From Echinicola strongylocentroti (GTDB taxonomy: Bacteria > Bacteroidota > Bacteroidia > Cytophagales > Cyclobacteriaceae), in the NCBI RefSeq assembly GCF_003260975.1, contig NZ_CP030041.1, positions 4,777,501-4,841,500 of the forward strand: DNA of 64,000 bases, written 5' to 3'. Positions 9,092 to 18,880 of the stretch are shown piece after piece. Within the stretch, counting starts at the first letter, position 1. The number at the start of each line of letters is the position of its first letter. A program made the position numbers and the translations under genes. Under the pieces are notes generated by a model. The model was not told the origin of the DNA and did no database searches. It saw nothing but the letters and a program-made list of their open reading frames with translations.

Positions 9092-9118
9092 GATATAGTT
9101 TGTTTAAACGGGCGTTAA

Positions 9119-9652
9119 TTACATTTTTTCTTTGTGAGATGTGGTGCTCCAAGCCATTAGTCTGTTCCCTATTTCATTTTCGATCCGGAGATTTTCTTTT
9201 AGCAGTGGCAGCGCCTCTGTTTGATTTAACTGTCGTGCTATTTCTTCCATCCAGCGATAGGAAAATTGCACCATCGAATTTATGGCTAATATGGCCTGCG
9301 ATAGCTGAAAATGGTCTTGTGGCAGTCCATTGGTGCTCGTTCCATGAGCGAAACATTGGTCCAAAAGAAAATCCATTAATATGTTTTTCTTGCCACCTAT
9401 AGGTAAGTCAATGAGCAAAAATGTTTTGTGTAGGTTTTCTATTTGGATGGCCTTACCAAGTTGGAAGTTGGCCAGCAGCTGATCGGGTAGCCACCTGTCA
9501 TTGTGGATGCGAAGGATATTGATACATTTTAATAACTTCATTTCACCTTGGTGGACTTCCATACACTTGTACATAAACCACTGGTGAAGATCACCATTTG
9601 GATGTTCGATAGGATGATGCGGAGTGGGGGCGTCTTCAAAAATCATGGGCAT
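9119..9652 (-). CDS. Hypothetical protein
   Basis: A 177-residue cytosolic-type protein, helical by appearance, rich in Leu, His and Gln, with no recognised domain. It is upstream of the membrane protein on the same strand with a 27-bp gap and could be in one operon. The composition looks coding rather than random, but the family is unknown. Confidence 0.55.
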   Translation of the reverse strand: MPMIFEDAPTPHHPIEHPNGDLHQWFMYKCMEVHQGEMKLLKCINILRIHNDRWLPDQLLANFQLGKAIQIENLHKTFLLIDLPIGGKKNILMDFLLDQCFAHGTSTNGLPQDHFQLSQAILAINSMVQFSYRWMEEIARQLNQTEALPLLKENLRIENEIGNRLMAWSTTSHKEKM

Positions 9653-10263
9653 ATATTTTATAGTTGGAATAAGGTAGGTAAGTCGATGATATCTGGTTCT
9701 TTACTTCCTATCGTTTATACTCTACTCTATGATTACTGCGAATAATAGACCACTTCATAAACTGAATAAAAATATGTTGTCTAATTTTAAAATTAAATGA
9801 CCCAGAAGATTTGAACGGTAGTGCCTGTTGTTTCGAGGGAGATTTGAAAGGTAGATTTCGAGGATTTTTGGCGGATTAATAGTAGTAAAGGCGAAGTCCT
9901 GTTTAAGGCATGTTACAGGGGAGTTACAAATTGTAGCTTTGGATTGACAGCTGCATAATGGAAGGAATATACGTATATATCCAATATTTCGGTGTTTGTG
10001 TATGGTTTTGTTGGGTTTTTAATTGAAAGTAAATAAAGTGAATTTTATTATAAAATATTGAATAAATTAAGCGGTACTGGTAAAAAATTACTTGTTTTAG
10101 ATTTTTTATACTACTAAATTAGACAGCGCCGTTTAAAGACCCTGTGTGTTTGTAAATGCAATAAATCCCAATTCACCATTCACTTTCTATTTATCAGGTC
10201 AATTAACCTGTGTGCCGAAAGTGTGATCACATTATTTCTGTACTTAAATTTAAAATTGACCTA
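9653..10263. other. AT-rich divergent intergenic region
   Basis: About 610 bp separates the minus-strand hypothetical gene from the plus-strand signalling pair, so both promoters should be here. No clear TAnnTTTG element with a correctly spaced TTTG was found. No ORF was accepted. Confidence 0.4.
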
Positions 10264-10710
10264 ATGAACCAAAAGACGATTCGGATATTGTTGGCTGATG
10301 ATGATGAGGATGATAGAATGATGTTTAGGGATGCCATTATGAAGGTGCCACTGAAGACGCAGGTGGAGACCGTAAATGATGGAGTGGAGCTATTGCAATA
10401 TTTGGCCAATTCCAGTAGGGATTTACCACATATCCTTTTTTTGGATCTTAACATGCCCAGAAAAAACGGACTGGAATGTTTAAAAGAAATAAGGTCAAAA
10501 GAGAATTTACGGGATTTGTCCGTAGCGATTTATTCCACTTCAAATGCGGAAAAGGATGTGGAAGAGGCGTTTGTTAGTGGGGCTAATATTTATATAAACA
10601 AGCCGAATGACTTTGGTTGCCTTAAGAAAGTTTTGACAAAAGTACTCTCCGTAAATTGGCAATATGTTACTTCTGGCATGGATAGAGATACTTTTTTATT
10701 GAGTGTATGA
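10264..10710 (+). CDS. Single-domain response regulator (Rcp1-like)
   Basis: The 148-residue protein is only a receiver domain. The acidic cluster ADDDEDDR (residues 11-18), phospho-acceptor Asp61 in ILFLDLNMPRKNG, Thr/Ser in YSTS and Lys in YINKP are all present. Extended acidic DDDEDD starts and DLNMPRKNGLE are typical of small regulators paired with PAS-rich or phytochrome-like kinases. The ATG at 10264 is preferred over the start 54 bp upstream because the receiver begins there. It lies 14 bp before the histidine kinase gene, so the two should form an operon and a phosphorelay pair. Confidence 0.92.
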   Translation: MNQKTIRILLADDDEDDRMMFRDAIMKVPLKTQVETVNDGVELLQYLANSSRDLPHILFLDLNMPRKNGLECLKEIRSKENLRDLSVAIYSTSNAEKDVEEAFVSGANIYINKPNDFGCLKKVLTKVLSVNWQYVTSGMDRDTFLLSV

Positions 10711-10724
10711 AGGAAAAATAGGAT

Positions 10725-12902
10725 ATGCTTAGACACCTTGGCCGTTCAGAAATCATCCTAAATTTTATATTTATTTCGACTGTTGTATTGTTGGTGGTGA
10801 TTGCTGGATCCAGCTTTATCCAGCACCAACTGCTCCTCAAGAGTCAAAATGACATCATCCAGTCACACCATTTCAATTACTCCTTGCAAAACCTTATCGT
10901 AGAGGTGTCCGATATGGAGTCGGCCGAGCGTGCCTATGTAGCATCTGGGGATAAACGATTTTTAAATAATTATGGAGCTATCAAAGACTCTGTTTATAAT
11001 ACCATACGAGAGATCAGGCAGCTGGCCATTTCGGCCAATGTCCCCCCCGCCACAGTGGATTCACTTCAGTTTATCGTCCAGGGTAAATTGGACCATTTGG
11101 AAAAAGTAATTGCATTATATGGTGACGGTAAGACCTTCGTACAGTTACAAGATGAATTTGTAGAGGGTGACAGTCTTATGCGCAATATAAAGACAGCTAC
11201 CAGTATGATGGGCTATGTGACTTATATGTTGTTTCAAGACAGAAAACAGTACTTGGAAAAAAAGAACAAAGACTCTCCTTATTTCACGGTTATTACTTTT
11301 CTGTTTTCACTGGCCTTGTTTACAACGGCCTATTTCAAGATAGGCAATGATTTAAGAAAGCAAAAACGTACGCTTAATCAACTTGAAATTAACCATGAGA
11401 TCTTCGAGAAGGCCGAGGCAATGGCAGAAACGGGCCATTGGAAATTTGATCCCGAGGAGCGGGAAATCACCCTGTCCAATAATCAATATAGGCTTTTAGG
11501 GTATGAGCCGAAGGAGATTTCCCCAGATTTTTGGTTTTTTATCCGTCATGTGGATAAAAAAGACAGAAAGCAGGTCGTAAATGTCATAAGAAAGGTAGAG
11601 AGTGGCCTGTCGGCAGAATCCATTGATGTCCGCATATTTACTGCCTCTGGGCAAGAAAAATGTCTTCAAATGGTGATTAAGATGCATGTAGATGAATTTG
11701 GTAAGAAAACCGTTATTGGCGTGAACAGGGACCTTACCAAGATCATCGCATCCAAACAAGAGCTTCAGGAGTTGAATAAGAAATTGACTGTTCAGAACAA
11801 TGCCTATAATAATGCAGAAACAATAGGCCAAATGGGGAGTATTTCCATGGATTGTAATACAGGTCAATTATCCGCATCTGATAACATGTTTGGGTTACTT
11901 GGGATGAGCAGTGCGGGAGATCTTTCTGATATTTCAAAATTCAAAGCCTGTATCCACCCAGAGGACCAAGCAGATTTAGAAGGGTATTTTACCTGTAATT
12001 CTTCTGCTACTGATCACGACTGGGTGAGCTTTAGGTTGATGAGGGATAGTGGTGAATATATCTATGTAAGTTCTCTCAAAAAAATAGTGGAAGAGTCTTG
12101 GGGAAAAATACTGACCACTGTAGTCCGGGACATTACTGCCGAGCGGGAAGCGGAATTGAAGTTAAAAGAACAAAATGCAGAGTTGAAAAAGATCAACGAA
12201 CAGCTTTCCTCTTTTAATCATATCGCAAGCCATGACCTACAAGAGCCACTAAGGAAGATCCAGACGTTTATTTCCCGTATCAATGAAGACATCGATCAGG
12301 TTCCAGAGGACCTGGTCTATTACTTTGTAAAAATCCAAAAGTCTGCTGAAAGGATGCAGCAGTTGATCTTGGATTTACTTGATTTCAGTAGGGTGAGCAG
12401 GATAGAGGATGAGTTCAAGACAGTGGCGCTAAATGAGCTGGTGAGTAAATCGATCAATGAAATGGCTGTTGCCATTGAAGAAAAAAAGGGAAAAGTCCAT
12501 TGCGAAAAGTTGTCAACCATAAAAGTGATTCCTTTCCAGATTATTCAGCTATTCACCAATTTGATCAGTAACTCCCTTAAATATTCTGCTCCAGATAGAC
12601 CGCCTGAAATCCATGTTTCCGCTAGTCCGGTGAATGAAGAAGAAAGAGCGGCAATAGGTCGTTCAAAACCTGAAAAATTGGTGAAGATCATTTTTGAAGA
12701 TAATGGAATTGGGTTTGAGCAAGAATTTGCAACGACTATTTTTGAGCTTTTTCAGCGACTGCATCCGAAGACCAGTTACTCCGGAACAGGAATAGGCCTG
12801 GCGATATGTAAAAAAATAGTTCAGATCCATCGGGGAGAGATTTTTGCCAATAGTGCACCTGGAAAAGGAACGAAGTTTACGATTATTCTTCCGGAAAATT
12901 GA
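10725..12902 (+). CDS. CHASE3/PAS sensor histidine kinase
   Basis: The 725-residue membrane kinase has TM1 at about 10-30, a CHASE3 extracellular sensor to about 175 (with MESAERAYVASGD), TM2 at about 186-206, two PAS domains (about 230-345 and 365-470), and HisKA with H-box ASHDLQEPLRK, His503. The HATPase domain shows the N-box NLISNSLKYSA, EDNGIGF and GTGIGLAICKKIV. CHASE3 ligands are unknown. Its partner is most likely the CheY-like regulator just upstream. There is no DNA-binding output in the pair, so output may be protein-protein. Confidence 0.93.
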   Translation: MLRHLGRSEIILNFIFISTVVLLVVIAGSSFIQHQLLLKSQNDIIQSHHFNYSLQNLIVEVSDMESAERAYVASGDKRFLNNYGAIKDSVYNTIREIRQLAISANVPPATVDSLQFIVQGKLDHLEKVIALYGDGKTFVQLQDEFVEGDSLMRNIKTATSMMGYVTYMLFQDRKQYLEKKNKDSPYFTVITFLFSLALFTTAYFKIGNDLRKQKRTLNQLEINHEIFEKAEAMAETGHWKFDPEEREITLSNNQYRLLGYEPKEISPDFWFFIRHVDKKDRKQVVNVIRKVESGLSAESIDVRIFTASGQEKCLQMVIKMHVDEFGKKTVIGVNRDLTKIIASKQELQELNKKLTVQNNAYNNAETIGQMGSISMDCNTGQLSASDNMFGLLGMSSAGDLSDISKFKACIHPEDQADLEGYFTCNSSATDHDWVSFRLMRDSGEYIYVSSLKKIVEESWGKILTTVVRDITAEREAELKLKEQNAELKKINEQLSSFNHIASHDLQEPLRKIQTFISRINEDIDQVPEDLVYYFVKIQKSAERMQQLILDLLDFSRVSRIEDEFKTVALNELVSKSINEMAVAIEEKKGKVHCEKLSTIKVIPFQIIQLFTNLISNSLKYSAPDRPPEIHVSASPVNEEERAAIGRSKPEKLVKIIFEDNGIGFEQEFATTIFELFQRLHPKTSYSGTGIGLAICKKIVQIHRGEIFANSAPGKGTKFTIILPEN

Positions 12903-13033
12903 ACATTTCTTTATGAAAATGGTGCAAATAATCTATAAAATGATGTAACACATCGTGGGTAAAAACTATTTACCTTCACTTATAAAGATAGGCACAAAAA
13001 GATAGTTTGACATAACCAAAAAATGGAGGAATT

Positions 13034-13468
13034 ATGAATAAAATTAGCTTAATAGTAGGTTTAGCTCTTTTTTTATTTGTGGCAGCCTGCGATGAAGGAA
13101 ATAATAATACAGACCAAGCCTACGAGTCTCCCAATACGGTGGCTCCAGGGCCAAAGACGATAGATATGGATCCTTTTCAAGTGACATATGAGGACATAGA
13201 AGAGGAGAATATGAAGCTTGGTGATGATCTCAATAAGCTGAAGGCAGAAAAGTCTGAACGTGCTCTAGGCAATGAAGGTGCTGAGTTTGACCAGTTGGTA
13301 AGCCAAGCTGAAGAAAAAGTAAATGACCTAGAGAAGAAGGCCGAGGAGTTTCAATCTGCTGCCGAAGAAGAGCAAAAAGAAATCTATGATGAAATTAAAG
13401 AAATGAAAAAGCAGGTAGAAGATAAAATGGATGAGATCGAAAACCGCTTTGATAAAAACAATTCATAA
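13034..13468 (+). CDS. Small coiled-coil lipoprotein
   Basis: The 144-residue protein starts with a lipoprotein signal peptide (MNKISLIVGLALFLFVAAC, lipobox VAAC, Cys19). The mature part is very acidic and from residue 55 onward heptad-rich Glu/Lys helix, so an extended coiled coil is likely, anchored to a membrane by lipid. The family was not recognised. It stands alone between the kinase and a stress-type membrane peptide. Confidence 0.75.
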   Translation: MNKISLIVGLALFLFVAACDEGNNNTDQAYESPNTVAPGPKTIDMDPFQVTYEDIEEENMKLGDDLNKLKAEKSERALGNEGAEFDQLVSQAEEKVNDLEKKAEEFQSAAEEEQKEIYDEIKEMKKQVEDKMDEIENRFDKNNS

Positions 13469-13535
13469 GCCCGTATAGCGTATACGTCCGCCAATTTTAC
13501 ACAGCCTGTAAGATAGGTGTAACTGACAGCTGAAT

Positions 13536-13584
13536 AAGCCCCTCCTTGAATATCAGGTAATGGTAGTTCAGGGAGGGGCTTTTT
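13536..13584 (+). terminator. Rho-independent terminator
   Basis: AAGCCCCTCC pairs with GGAGGGGCTT around a 28-base loop and is followed by a T tract. It lies 68 bp after the lipoprotein stop codon. Confidence 0.8.
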
Positions 13585-13772
13585 GTGTCTTAACAAATTG
13601 TGTCTTAGCAAAAGTGGGAACGTGAACAGTCCAGTCTTGGCTGAATAGGGATAATGGTAATCATACAAGATCACAGCGTAATGGTGTAATATGTTCGGTA
13701 CTGTAAATAAGTAAATTGTATTTAAATCTTTACACCGATTTGTGGTGCATCAACCAAAAAAAACAACTAGTT

Positions 13773-13922
13773 ATGAGAAGTATCTTGTATATAATTGTCG
13801 TGATTGTATTGATCAGTTGGGTAATGGGTGCCTTTGTTTATGATGTAGGCGGTTTGATCCATATACTGCTGGTCGTAGCCTTGATTGCATTTATTTTATC
13901 CTTTATTAAAAGACCCCGCTGA
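13773..13922 (+). CDS. lmo0937-family small membrane protein
   Basis: The 49-residue peptide has two hydrophobic helices (ILYIIVVIVLISWVMGAF and LIHILLVVALIAFILSFI) joined by YDVGG and ends in KRPR. The GG-LIH-LLLVxALI pattern is that of the small lmo0937-type membrane proteins, which are usually found near general stress genes. The ATG at 13773 is used because the upstream residues of the open frame are not part of the family. Function is unknown. Confidence 0.8.
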   Translation: MRSILYIIVVIVLISWVMGAFVYDVGGLIHILLVVALIAFILSFIKRPR

Positions 13923-14077
13923 TGGCTGGCGAAACCAAAAAGTTAGGGTAGAGCTGTTGGTTGGTGTTTGTCCCCGTAGAATAAATGCTATGACAAGCTA
14001 CTAACGGATAACAGTGTCCTTGTCAGCAATAATGCTAGGCGCTTACTTGGCCATCGGCCAGGACTCAGCCATATGAT

Positions 14078-14125
14078 AAAAGAGGTTGTCTCAAGTTAGT
14101 TAACTACAAGAGACAACCTCTTTTT
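14078..14125 (+). terminator. Strong rho-independent terminator
   Basis: AAAGAGGTTGTCTC and GAGACAACCTCTTT are perfectly complementary, with a T tract after them. The stem is symmetric and could stop transcription from both sides. It is about 155 bp downstream of the lmo0937-type gene. Confidence 0.85.
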
Positions 14126-14181
14126 GTGTTTGCTGTTGATTTAGAGGTTCCACCCAGGTTTAATCTTTATAACCAAGCGGT

Positions 14182-14652
14182 ATTAAACCCGGAATCAATG
14201 CCGTTTAGTTAGTGTGTATCTGGAAAATATGGGTTCTATATTTTTTCCTTGGGCAGTTATTTTTCTAGCTAAATTCCTAGGTGGTTTTCATCCCTTTACC
14301 TTTGTTACTTTTTTGCTTCAGGTCAAAAAAGTAACCAAAAAACCCCGCCGCTGTGCATCTATTGGCCTAAAATTAAAACCTTCCCTCATGCAGGCAAACT
14401 CCTCCTGTCTAAAGCCAAGCAGGCCTATCTAAAGCCCGGTACCTTCTTTAGCTGCCAACATTCTTTTTGGCCAGCATTTCGTCAAACAAGCCTGCCTTTT
14501 TGCCCGCCCACTTTTTAATTTCTTAACGCCCAATACCTGCAAGGCGGATCCATTTTGTACATATTTTAAAAGGCCATGGATTAAAATCATAACTCTCTCA
14601 ATGGACGATCCGTATTGGAAAATATTTTTAACTAAACGGCATTAAACCCGGA
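14182..14652. repeat. Composite repeat with AATGCCGTTTAGTT inverted ends
   Basis: AATGCCGTTTAGTT (14197-14210) and its exact complement AACTAAACGGCATT (14629-14642) bound about 420 bp, each next to an AAACCCGG motif. A related single end lies at 1995-2019. The interior has no ORF of note. The right end runs straight into the next repeat. Confidence 0.65.
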
Positions 14653-14856
14653 CTATGCATTAGCCTATCTACGCCACGGCGCACAGGTATTGCGGTCTGA
14701 AACTGCTTCAAAATCAGTTGCTTCGCTGCTGTTTTCGATTTCACCATAGCTGTGCTATGCCTCAATCTCCAAACAGTCTGATTTTCTTGCAGTTTCAAAC
14801 CTTCCCGATAGCTATCGGGACTGGCGATGACGATTCCTAATGCATAAACCGGGTTA
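14643..14856. repeat. Main TIR repeat family, copy D (long form)
   Basis: The ends TTAAACCCGGACTATGCATT and TAATGCATAAACCGGGTTAA are near-perfect inverted repeats. Relative to copies A and B it is inverted and carries an extra internal palindrome, CCCGATAGCTATCGGG, and a CTACGCCACGGCGCACAGGT block. Confidence 0.85.
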
Positions 14857-14940
14857 ATTCTGGGTTGAGGAGGTGGACTGTCTAGCCAGTACCCTCTTTG
14901 CTAAGCGATCAAAAGGGATTTATGCTGGCTTATAAGAGAG

Positions 14941-17094
14941 CTAAACAGGGAGGTCTCCGGCTTCCTCACGCTTCCAAAACCTGTAATTGGCGACAGCCTT
15001 TATAAATTGGTCAATTTCACCATTTAGAACAATCCCTTCACTGGCATTTTCGTTGTTGTCAACCAACTGTGCCGAGCGAGTGGATCGCCACAGAAGAGAC
15101 CCCATGTCATCCATTCCGATTGCCTTGCAATGTTTGAACATTTCTTCCACAAAAAGGACAGCAGCAGGGGTTTTGCTCAAAAGCTCATCACTTTTGGTTC
15201 CTTTTGGTAAGTATAGCGCATCAAAAAGTACCGAAGCAGTGGAATGGAGCGTTTTCTGGATATCAATGGATTGGTTGTCCATGGTTTTTATCTTGCCAAG
15301 GGTGGGAGCGATGATGGTGATCTTTGCCCCTTCGGATTTTGCCTTTTGCTGTAGTTTTTCGATAGAATCGATATTAATTCCTTCCGCTACCAGTACTGCG
15401 ATGTTTCGACCTTGGATAGAGTCCGTTGTAATGTGCTCCATGCTGAGTGCGGCGGATTTTTCTATGGAAGGTGAGGCAGGACCGGATTGAAAATCCTCAG
15501 GATTGCCATCTGCTGGTATACTTTGGTTCAGCTCATTATCCAGTTTGACGGGTGTTTCTACCCCGATGTGTTTGGCCACTTCATCGGCCAAGTCCATATC
15601 GACTTCCTGCAACTGAGCAATCATGCGCTCTTGGATTGCTGGCATGCTCACCTTTCCGAGCTCAAATTTAAGCGCATTGGCGATATGTTTCTTTTCTACC
15701 TCGGTTTGGCTATTATAGAACAGCTTGGCCTGGCTATAATGATCATGGAAACTTTTGCTTCGCTCTTTGGTTTTATTTCCTGAAACTGGCTCGGCATAGT
15801 GAGCGTAGCCTCCTTCATGCATGGCCGCTTGAAAAGGGCATCCACCGCCTGTTTGATTGGGGTGATAACTGCTCTGGCCAGCGTTTATCGTTTGGCGCAT
15901 ATGCCCGTCCCGTTGATTGTTATGGACTGGAGTAACGGGCCTATTGATTGGGATCTCATGAAAATTGGGGCCACCTAACCTGATCAGTTGTGTGTCGGTA
16001 TAGGAAAATAACCTGCCCTGAAGTAGTGGGTCATTGGAGAAATCTATACCGGGCACCAAATGGCCTGGATGAAATGCCACCTGTTCGGTTTCTGCAAAGA
16101 AGTTAGCTGGGTTCCTGTTGAGGACCATTTTGCCGATGATCTTTACAGGTACCAGTTCTTCAGGAATGATTTTAGTAGGATCCAATAGGTCAAAATCAAA
16201 CTTATGCTCATCCTCTTCACTTACCAACTGAACTCCCAATTCAAACTCTGGATAGTTTCCATCCTCGATGGATTGCCAAAGGTCCCTTCTCAGAAAATCA
16301 GGGTCATTTCCTGAGATTTTCTGTGCCTCATCCCACGTGACAGAATTCACTCCGAGTTTTGGTTTCCAGTGGAATTTTACAAAATGCGGCTTCCCTTCAC
16401 TGTTTATAAACCTGAATGTATGGATGCCAAAGCCCTCCATCATGCTAAAACTTCTTGGAATGGCCCGATCACTCATCACCCACATGACCATGTGTGTGCT
16501 TTCGGGCATTAATGAAATAAAATCCCAAAAGGTATCATGAGCGGAAGCTGCCTGGGGGATCCCGTTATGCGGTTCGGGCTTGACAGAATGGATCAAGTCT
16601 GGGAATTTTACGGCATCTTGGATAAAAAATACCGGCATATTATTTCCAACTAGGTCGAAATTCCCTTCTTGCGTGTAAAATTTCACCGCGAATCCCCGCA
16701 CATCCCTTGCGAGATCTGTAGATCCTTTGGAGCCAGCTACCGTGCTAAAACGGACAAAAACAGGCGTCTGGGTGCCTGCTTCCTGAAGAAAACCAGCTTT
16801 GGTATATTCTCCCATATTTTCGTAAGCCTCAAAATATCCATGAGCTCCGGCACCTCTGGCATGTACCACACGCTCGGGAATACGCTCATGGTCAAAATGC
16901 GTCATCTTCTCACGGAAATGAAAATCCTCCATGATAGATGGCCCCCTTTGGCCGGCTTTTAATGTGTTTTGGTCATCGTTGATACGGGCTCCTTGATTGG
17001 TGGTCAGGAATTGATCCTCCCCATTCGCCGTGTGGGAGTTGAGCCCTTTTTCTTTATCTTTTGCAGAAGACTGTTGATTTTCTTTTTTTGACAT
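14941..17094 (-). CDS. katE: Large-subunit catalase (HPII/KatE type)
   Basis: The 717-residue haem catalase decomposes H2O2. Catalytic His78 is in [13 protein letters not shown], Asn151 in [10 protein letters not shown], and the proximal haem Tyr in [14 protein letters not shown]. As in clade 2 large-subunit catalases, a DJ-1/PfpI-like flavodoxin-fold domain occupies roughly residues 565-717 ([10 protein letters not shown] onward). The N-terminal 45 residues are hydrophilic and have no signal peptide, so it is cytosolic. It is monocistronic, with an upstream gene-free region of 666 bp. Its neighbourhood of CsbD, SDR and Csp genes suggests a stationary or general stress role. Confidence 0.96.
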   Translation of the reverse strand: MSKKENQQSSAKDKEKGLNSHTANGEDQFLTTNQGARINDDQNTLKAGQRGPSIMEDFHFREKMTHFDHERIPERVVHARGAGAHGYFEAYENMGEYTKAGFLQEAGTQTPVFVRFSTVAGSKGSTDLARDVRGFAVKFYTQEGNFDLVGNNMPVFFIQDAVKFPDLIHSVKPEPHNGIPQAASAHDTFWDFISLMPESTHMVMWVMSDRAIPRSFSMMEGFGIHTFRFINSEGKPHFVKFHWKPKLGVNSVTWDEAQKISGNDPDFLRRDLWQSIEDGNYPEFELGVQLVSEEDEHKFDFDLLDPTKIIPEELVPVKIIGKMVLNRNPANFFAETEQVAFHPGHLVPGIDFSNDPLLQGRLFSYTDTQLIRLGGPNFHEIPINRPVTPVHNNQRDGHMRQTINAGQSSYHPNQTGGGCPFQAAMHEGGYAHYAEPVSGNKTKERSKSFHDHYSQAKLFYNSQTEVEKKHIANALKFELGKVSMPAIQERMIAQLQEVDMDLADEVAKHIGVETPVKLDNELNQSIPADGNPEDFQSGPASPSIEKSAALSMEHITTDSIQGRNIAVLVAEGINIDSIEKLQQKAKSEGAKITIIAPTLGKIKTMDNQSIDIQKTLHSTASVLFDALYLPKGTKSDELLSKTPAAVLFVEEMFKHCKAIGMDDMGSLLWRSTRSAQLVDNNENASEGIVLNGEIDQFIKAVANYRFWKREEAGDLPV

Positions 17095-17760
17095 AGGTCT
17101 GTGATTTAATGGTTGTTAAGTACTGTGTATATTATAAAGTGATTTTTCAAAATATCTGCGGAAAGAGAAGAACGGCACACCGGGATTTAATGTGCAGTAG
17201 TCTACTTTCAATAGGTAAAAATTAACGCTATCATCATGCCGATCATGTCCTTATTTTAAGCACAGGAATGGCCAAGGCGGTTTTTTAAATCCATAGGCAC
17301 GATTAGCTGACAAATTTATGTTTTGCTAAATAAATAAATAGGGTGATAGCATAGGAATGGAGTGTAGCTGATGTGACAAATTGTTGATACCAGGTAACAA
17401 ACTTCTTGGTGGGTTTGTATTGGTTTTGCCATGTTGAAAAGCGTCTCCAAGTATCAGCTTACTTGTTTCTTGTTGGTTTAGAAAAGCAATAGATAGGCTT
17501 ATGCCTGTTTTGGTTTAAACTTTACAATATTGGATTGAATTATTGTAATAAAATAGGGAGGGTTTGGAACAGAACTTGGATGATTATACAGAAACTAAGT
17601 GAAGTTATCGATCATCTCAATACTGGAGCAGAGAAACCAAAAAATGACCTGTCTTCAAATCCAAGTTGAGAAGTTAACTTGATTATAATGAAAGACTTAA
17701 GTGTTGGTCTTTTGTTGCTGGAATTAAGGCTTTTATCAAACTAACCAAAATAAAACAACC
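17095..17760. other. AT-rich divergent region between katE and the CsbD gene
   Basis: Regulatory sequences for both flanking genes should lie here. A CAAATTTA element (17311-17318, minus-strand TAAATTTG) fits a Bacteroidota -7 box, but no matching -33 motif was found. A 29-codon frame at 17580-17669 is too short to judge. Confidence 0.4.
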
Positions 17761-17961
17761 ATGAGTGAAGCACAAGAAAAAATCAAAGGAAACTGGAACG
17801 AGTTGAAAGGAAAACTCAAACAGGAATATGGAGAGCTCACTGACGATGACCTGTATTATGAAGTCGGCAAGGAGGATGAGCTCTTAGGTAGGATCCAGAA
17901 GCGTATAGGTCGGCCAAGAGAAGAACTGGAAGGCTTGATCATGCGAACAACGATAAGGTAA
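17761..17961 (+). CDS. CsbD-family stress protein
   Basis: The 66-residue protein has the CsbD signature: [25 protein letters not shown] in the first half, then a [15 protein letters not shown] segment. CsbD proteins are small, helical and strongly induced in general stress responses, but their molecular role is unknown. The final residues (MRTTIR) depart from the usual ending. It is preceded by an A-rich leader and lies divergent from katE. Confidence 0.88.
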   Translation: MSEAQEKIKGNWNELKGKLKQEYGELTDDDLYYEVGKEDELLGRIQKRIGRPREELEGLIMRTTIR

Positions 17962-18011
17962 GTTGGCCCGCATTATGCAGTAAATAAGCTATTGAGGTTT
18001 TAAAATAGCGT

Positions 18012-18050
18012 TGAACCCCGGTTTATGCATGAGGAATCGTCATGGCCTGT
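18012..18050. repeat. Left end of a split TIR-family repeat
   Basis: ACCCCGGTTTATGCATGAGGAATCGTCAT matches the end of copies D and F read in reverse. The matching other end is not next to it but at about 18522-18590, beyond the XseB-like gene. Confidence 0.55.
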
Positions 18051-18213
18051 CCCCATCCATAATGTGAGATTCAGGGATTGGGAAGGAGTTTGCTAGGTGA
18101 TCTTTTGTTGACCATGGTGGAGCTTCTTCATAGAGACAATCGAACCGGTCAGACTGTCTTGTTTTTTTGTGGAAATAATTAGTGCAAATATTTAGAAATG
18201 GGGTTAACCTAAA

Positions 18214-18414
18214 ATGAACATGGAAATAGATTCTTATGGTAAATCAATAGAAACGGTGGAGCGGATTTTAAGGCAGCTAAAAAAAGGTAAGGCAGCGCCC
18301 GATGAAATCCTTAAAATGACCAAAACCGCAAATGGAGAATTAAAAGGGTGCCTTAAAAAGATAGAATTCTTAGAGAAAGAATTGAATAAATGGGTGGACA
18401 GTTCTCTGCTGTGA
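18214..18414 (+). CDS. XseB-like small protein (exonuclease VII small-subunit fold)
   Basis: The 66-residue protein aligns by eye over its whole length with exonuclease VII small subunits: SYGKSIETVERILRQLKKGK corresponds to the usual SYEEALxxLExIVxxLExGx, then a second helix with GCLKKIEFLEKELNKW. XseB binds XseA to make the single-strand nuclease. No xseA is nearby, which is unusual, so it may be a diverged solo paralogue. It sits between two separated ends of a TIR repeat. Similarity was judged without a search. Confidence 0.6.
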   Translation: MNMEIDSYGKSIETVERILRQLKKGKAAPDEILKMTKTANGELKGCLKKIEFLEKELNKWVDSSLL

Positions 18415-18521
18415 CTTTTGTGTTTTGGACGAAGGATGCTTCCTGATAGTGCCAATGCCGTCGGTGTTGGAGTACTGTATATTGTTGTCGACATCTATGT
18501 AGCTAAATATCTGATTGACTG

Positions 18522-18590
18522 GCAACTGATTTAAAAGCAATTCAGAACTGCAATGCCTGTGCGCCGTGGCTTAGGTAGGCAAATGCCTAT
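18522..18590. repeat. Right end of a split TIR-family repeat
   Basis: GCAACTGATTTAAAAGCAATTCAGAA, then CCTGTGCGCCGTGGC and a TAGGCAAATGC end correspond to the right part of copy D in reverse orientation, somewhat degraded. Confidence 0.6.
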
Positions 18591-18608
18591 TTCCATCTAA
18601 CTTCGGAA

Positions 18609-18727
18609 GGCTTTTATAACGTGGAATTTGGTAGGGCTAGATGGAGGTGTTGAACTAGGCTTTCAGGCGGAGTGAGGGCAATGTTTTTTGGGCACATTCC
18701 CCAAGGACTTGCCTCGGGTTAATTGAT
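18609..18727. repeat. Second dispersed repeat family, copy 1
   Basis: The stretch matches the reverse complement of 47538-47652: shared blocks include GGAGGTNTTGAACTAGGCTT, CGNGTGAGGG and TTGCCTCGGGTTAAT. Neither copy contains an ORF. Confidence 0.7.
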
Positions 18728-18880
18728 TACTGAATTTTTCCTGCTGTGCCCTCCTATGTGTCTAAGGTGGTTGCCTAATAAGTTCGCTACTTTGCGTTTA
18801 CGTTACTCTTTTTTCGATGTCTTAGAATTAGGGTTAGGAATTCCTAGGGAAGAAATCAAGCTGAAAATAAATTAAAAGAT

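Larger units (their letters stand above)
13923..14940. other. Gene-free kilobase filled with repeats
   Basis: It contains a terminator at 14078-14125, a composite repeat at 14182-14652 and a TIR-family copy at 14643-14856. The frame at 14214-14432 translates repeat DNA and is not accepted as a gene. Confidence 0.6.
18415..18880. other. Repeat-rich gap before surE
   Basis: It holds the right end of a split TIR repeat (about 18522-18590) and a different repeat at 18609-18727. Downstream, CTACTTTGCG around 18787-18796 is a near match to a -7 element for surE with one base missing. No gene is seen. Confidence 0.5.

Noticed and set aside
8619..9152. A 177-residue minus-strand frame overlapping the membrane protein gene
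   Set aside because: It overlaps a better-supported frame with clear membrane helices and looks like a frame shadow.
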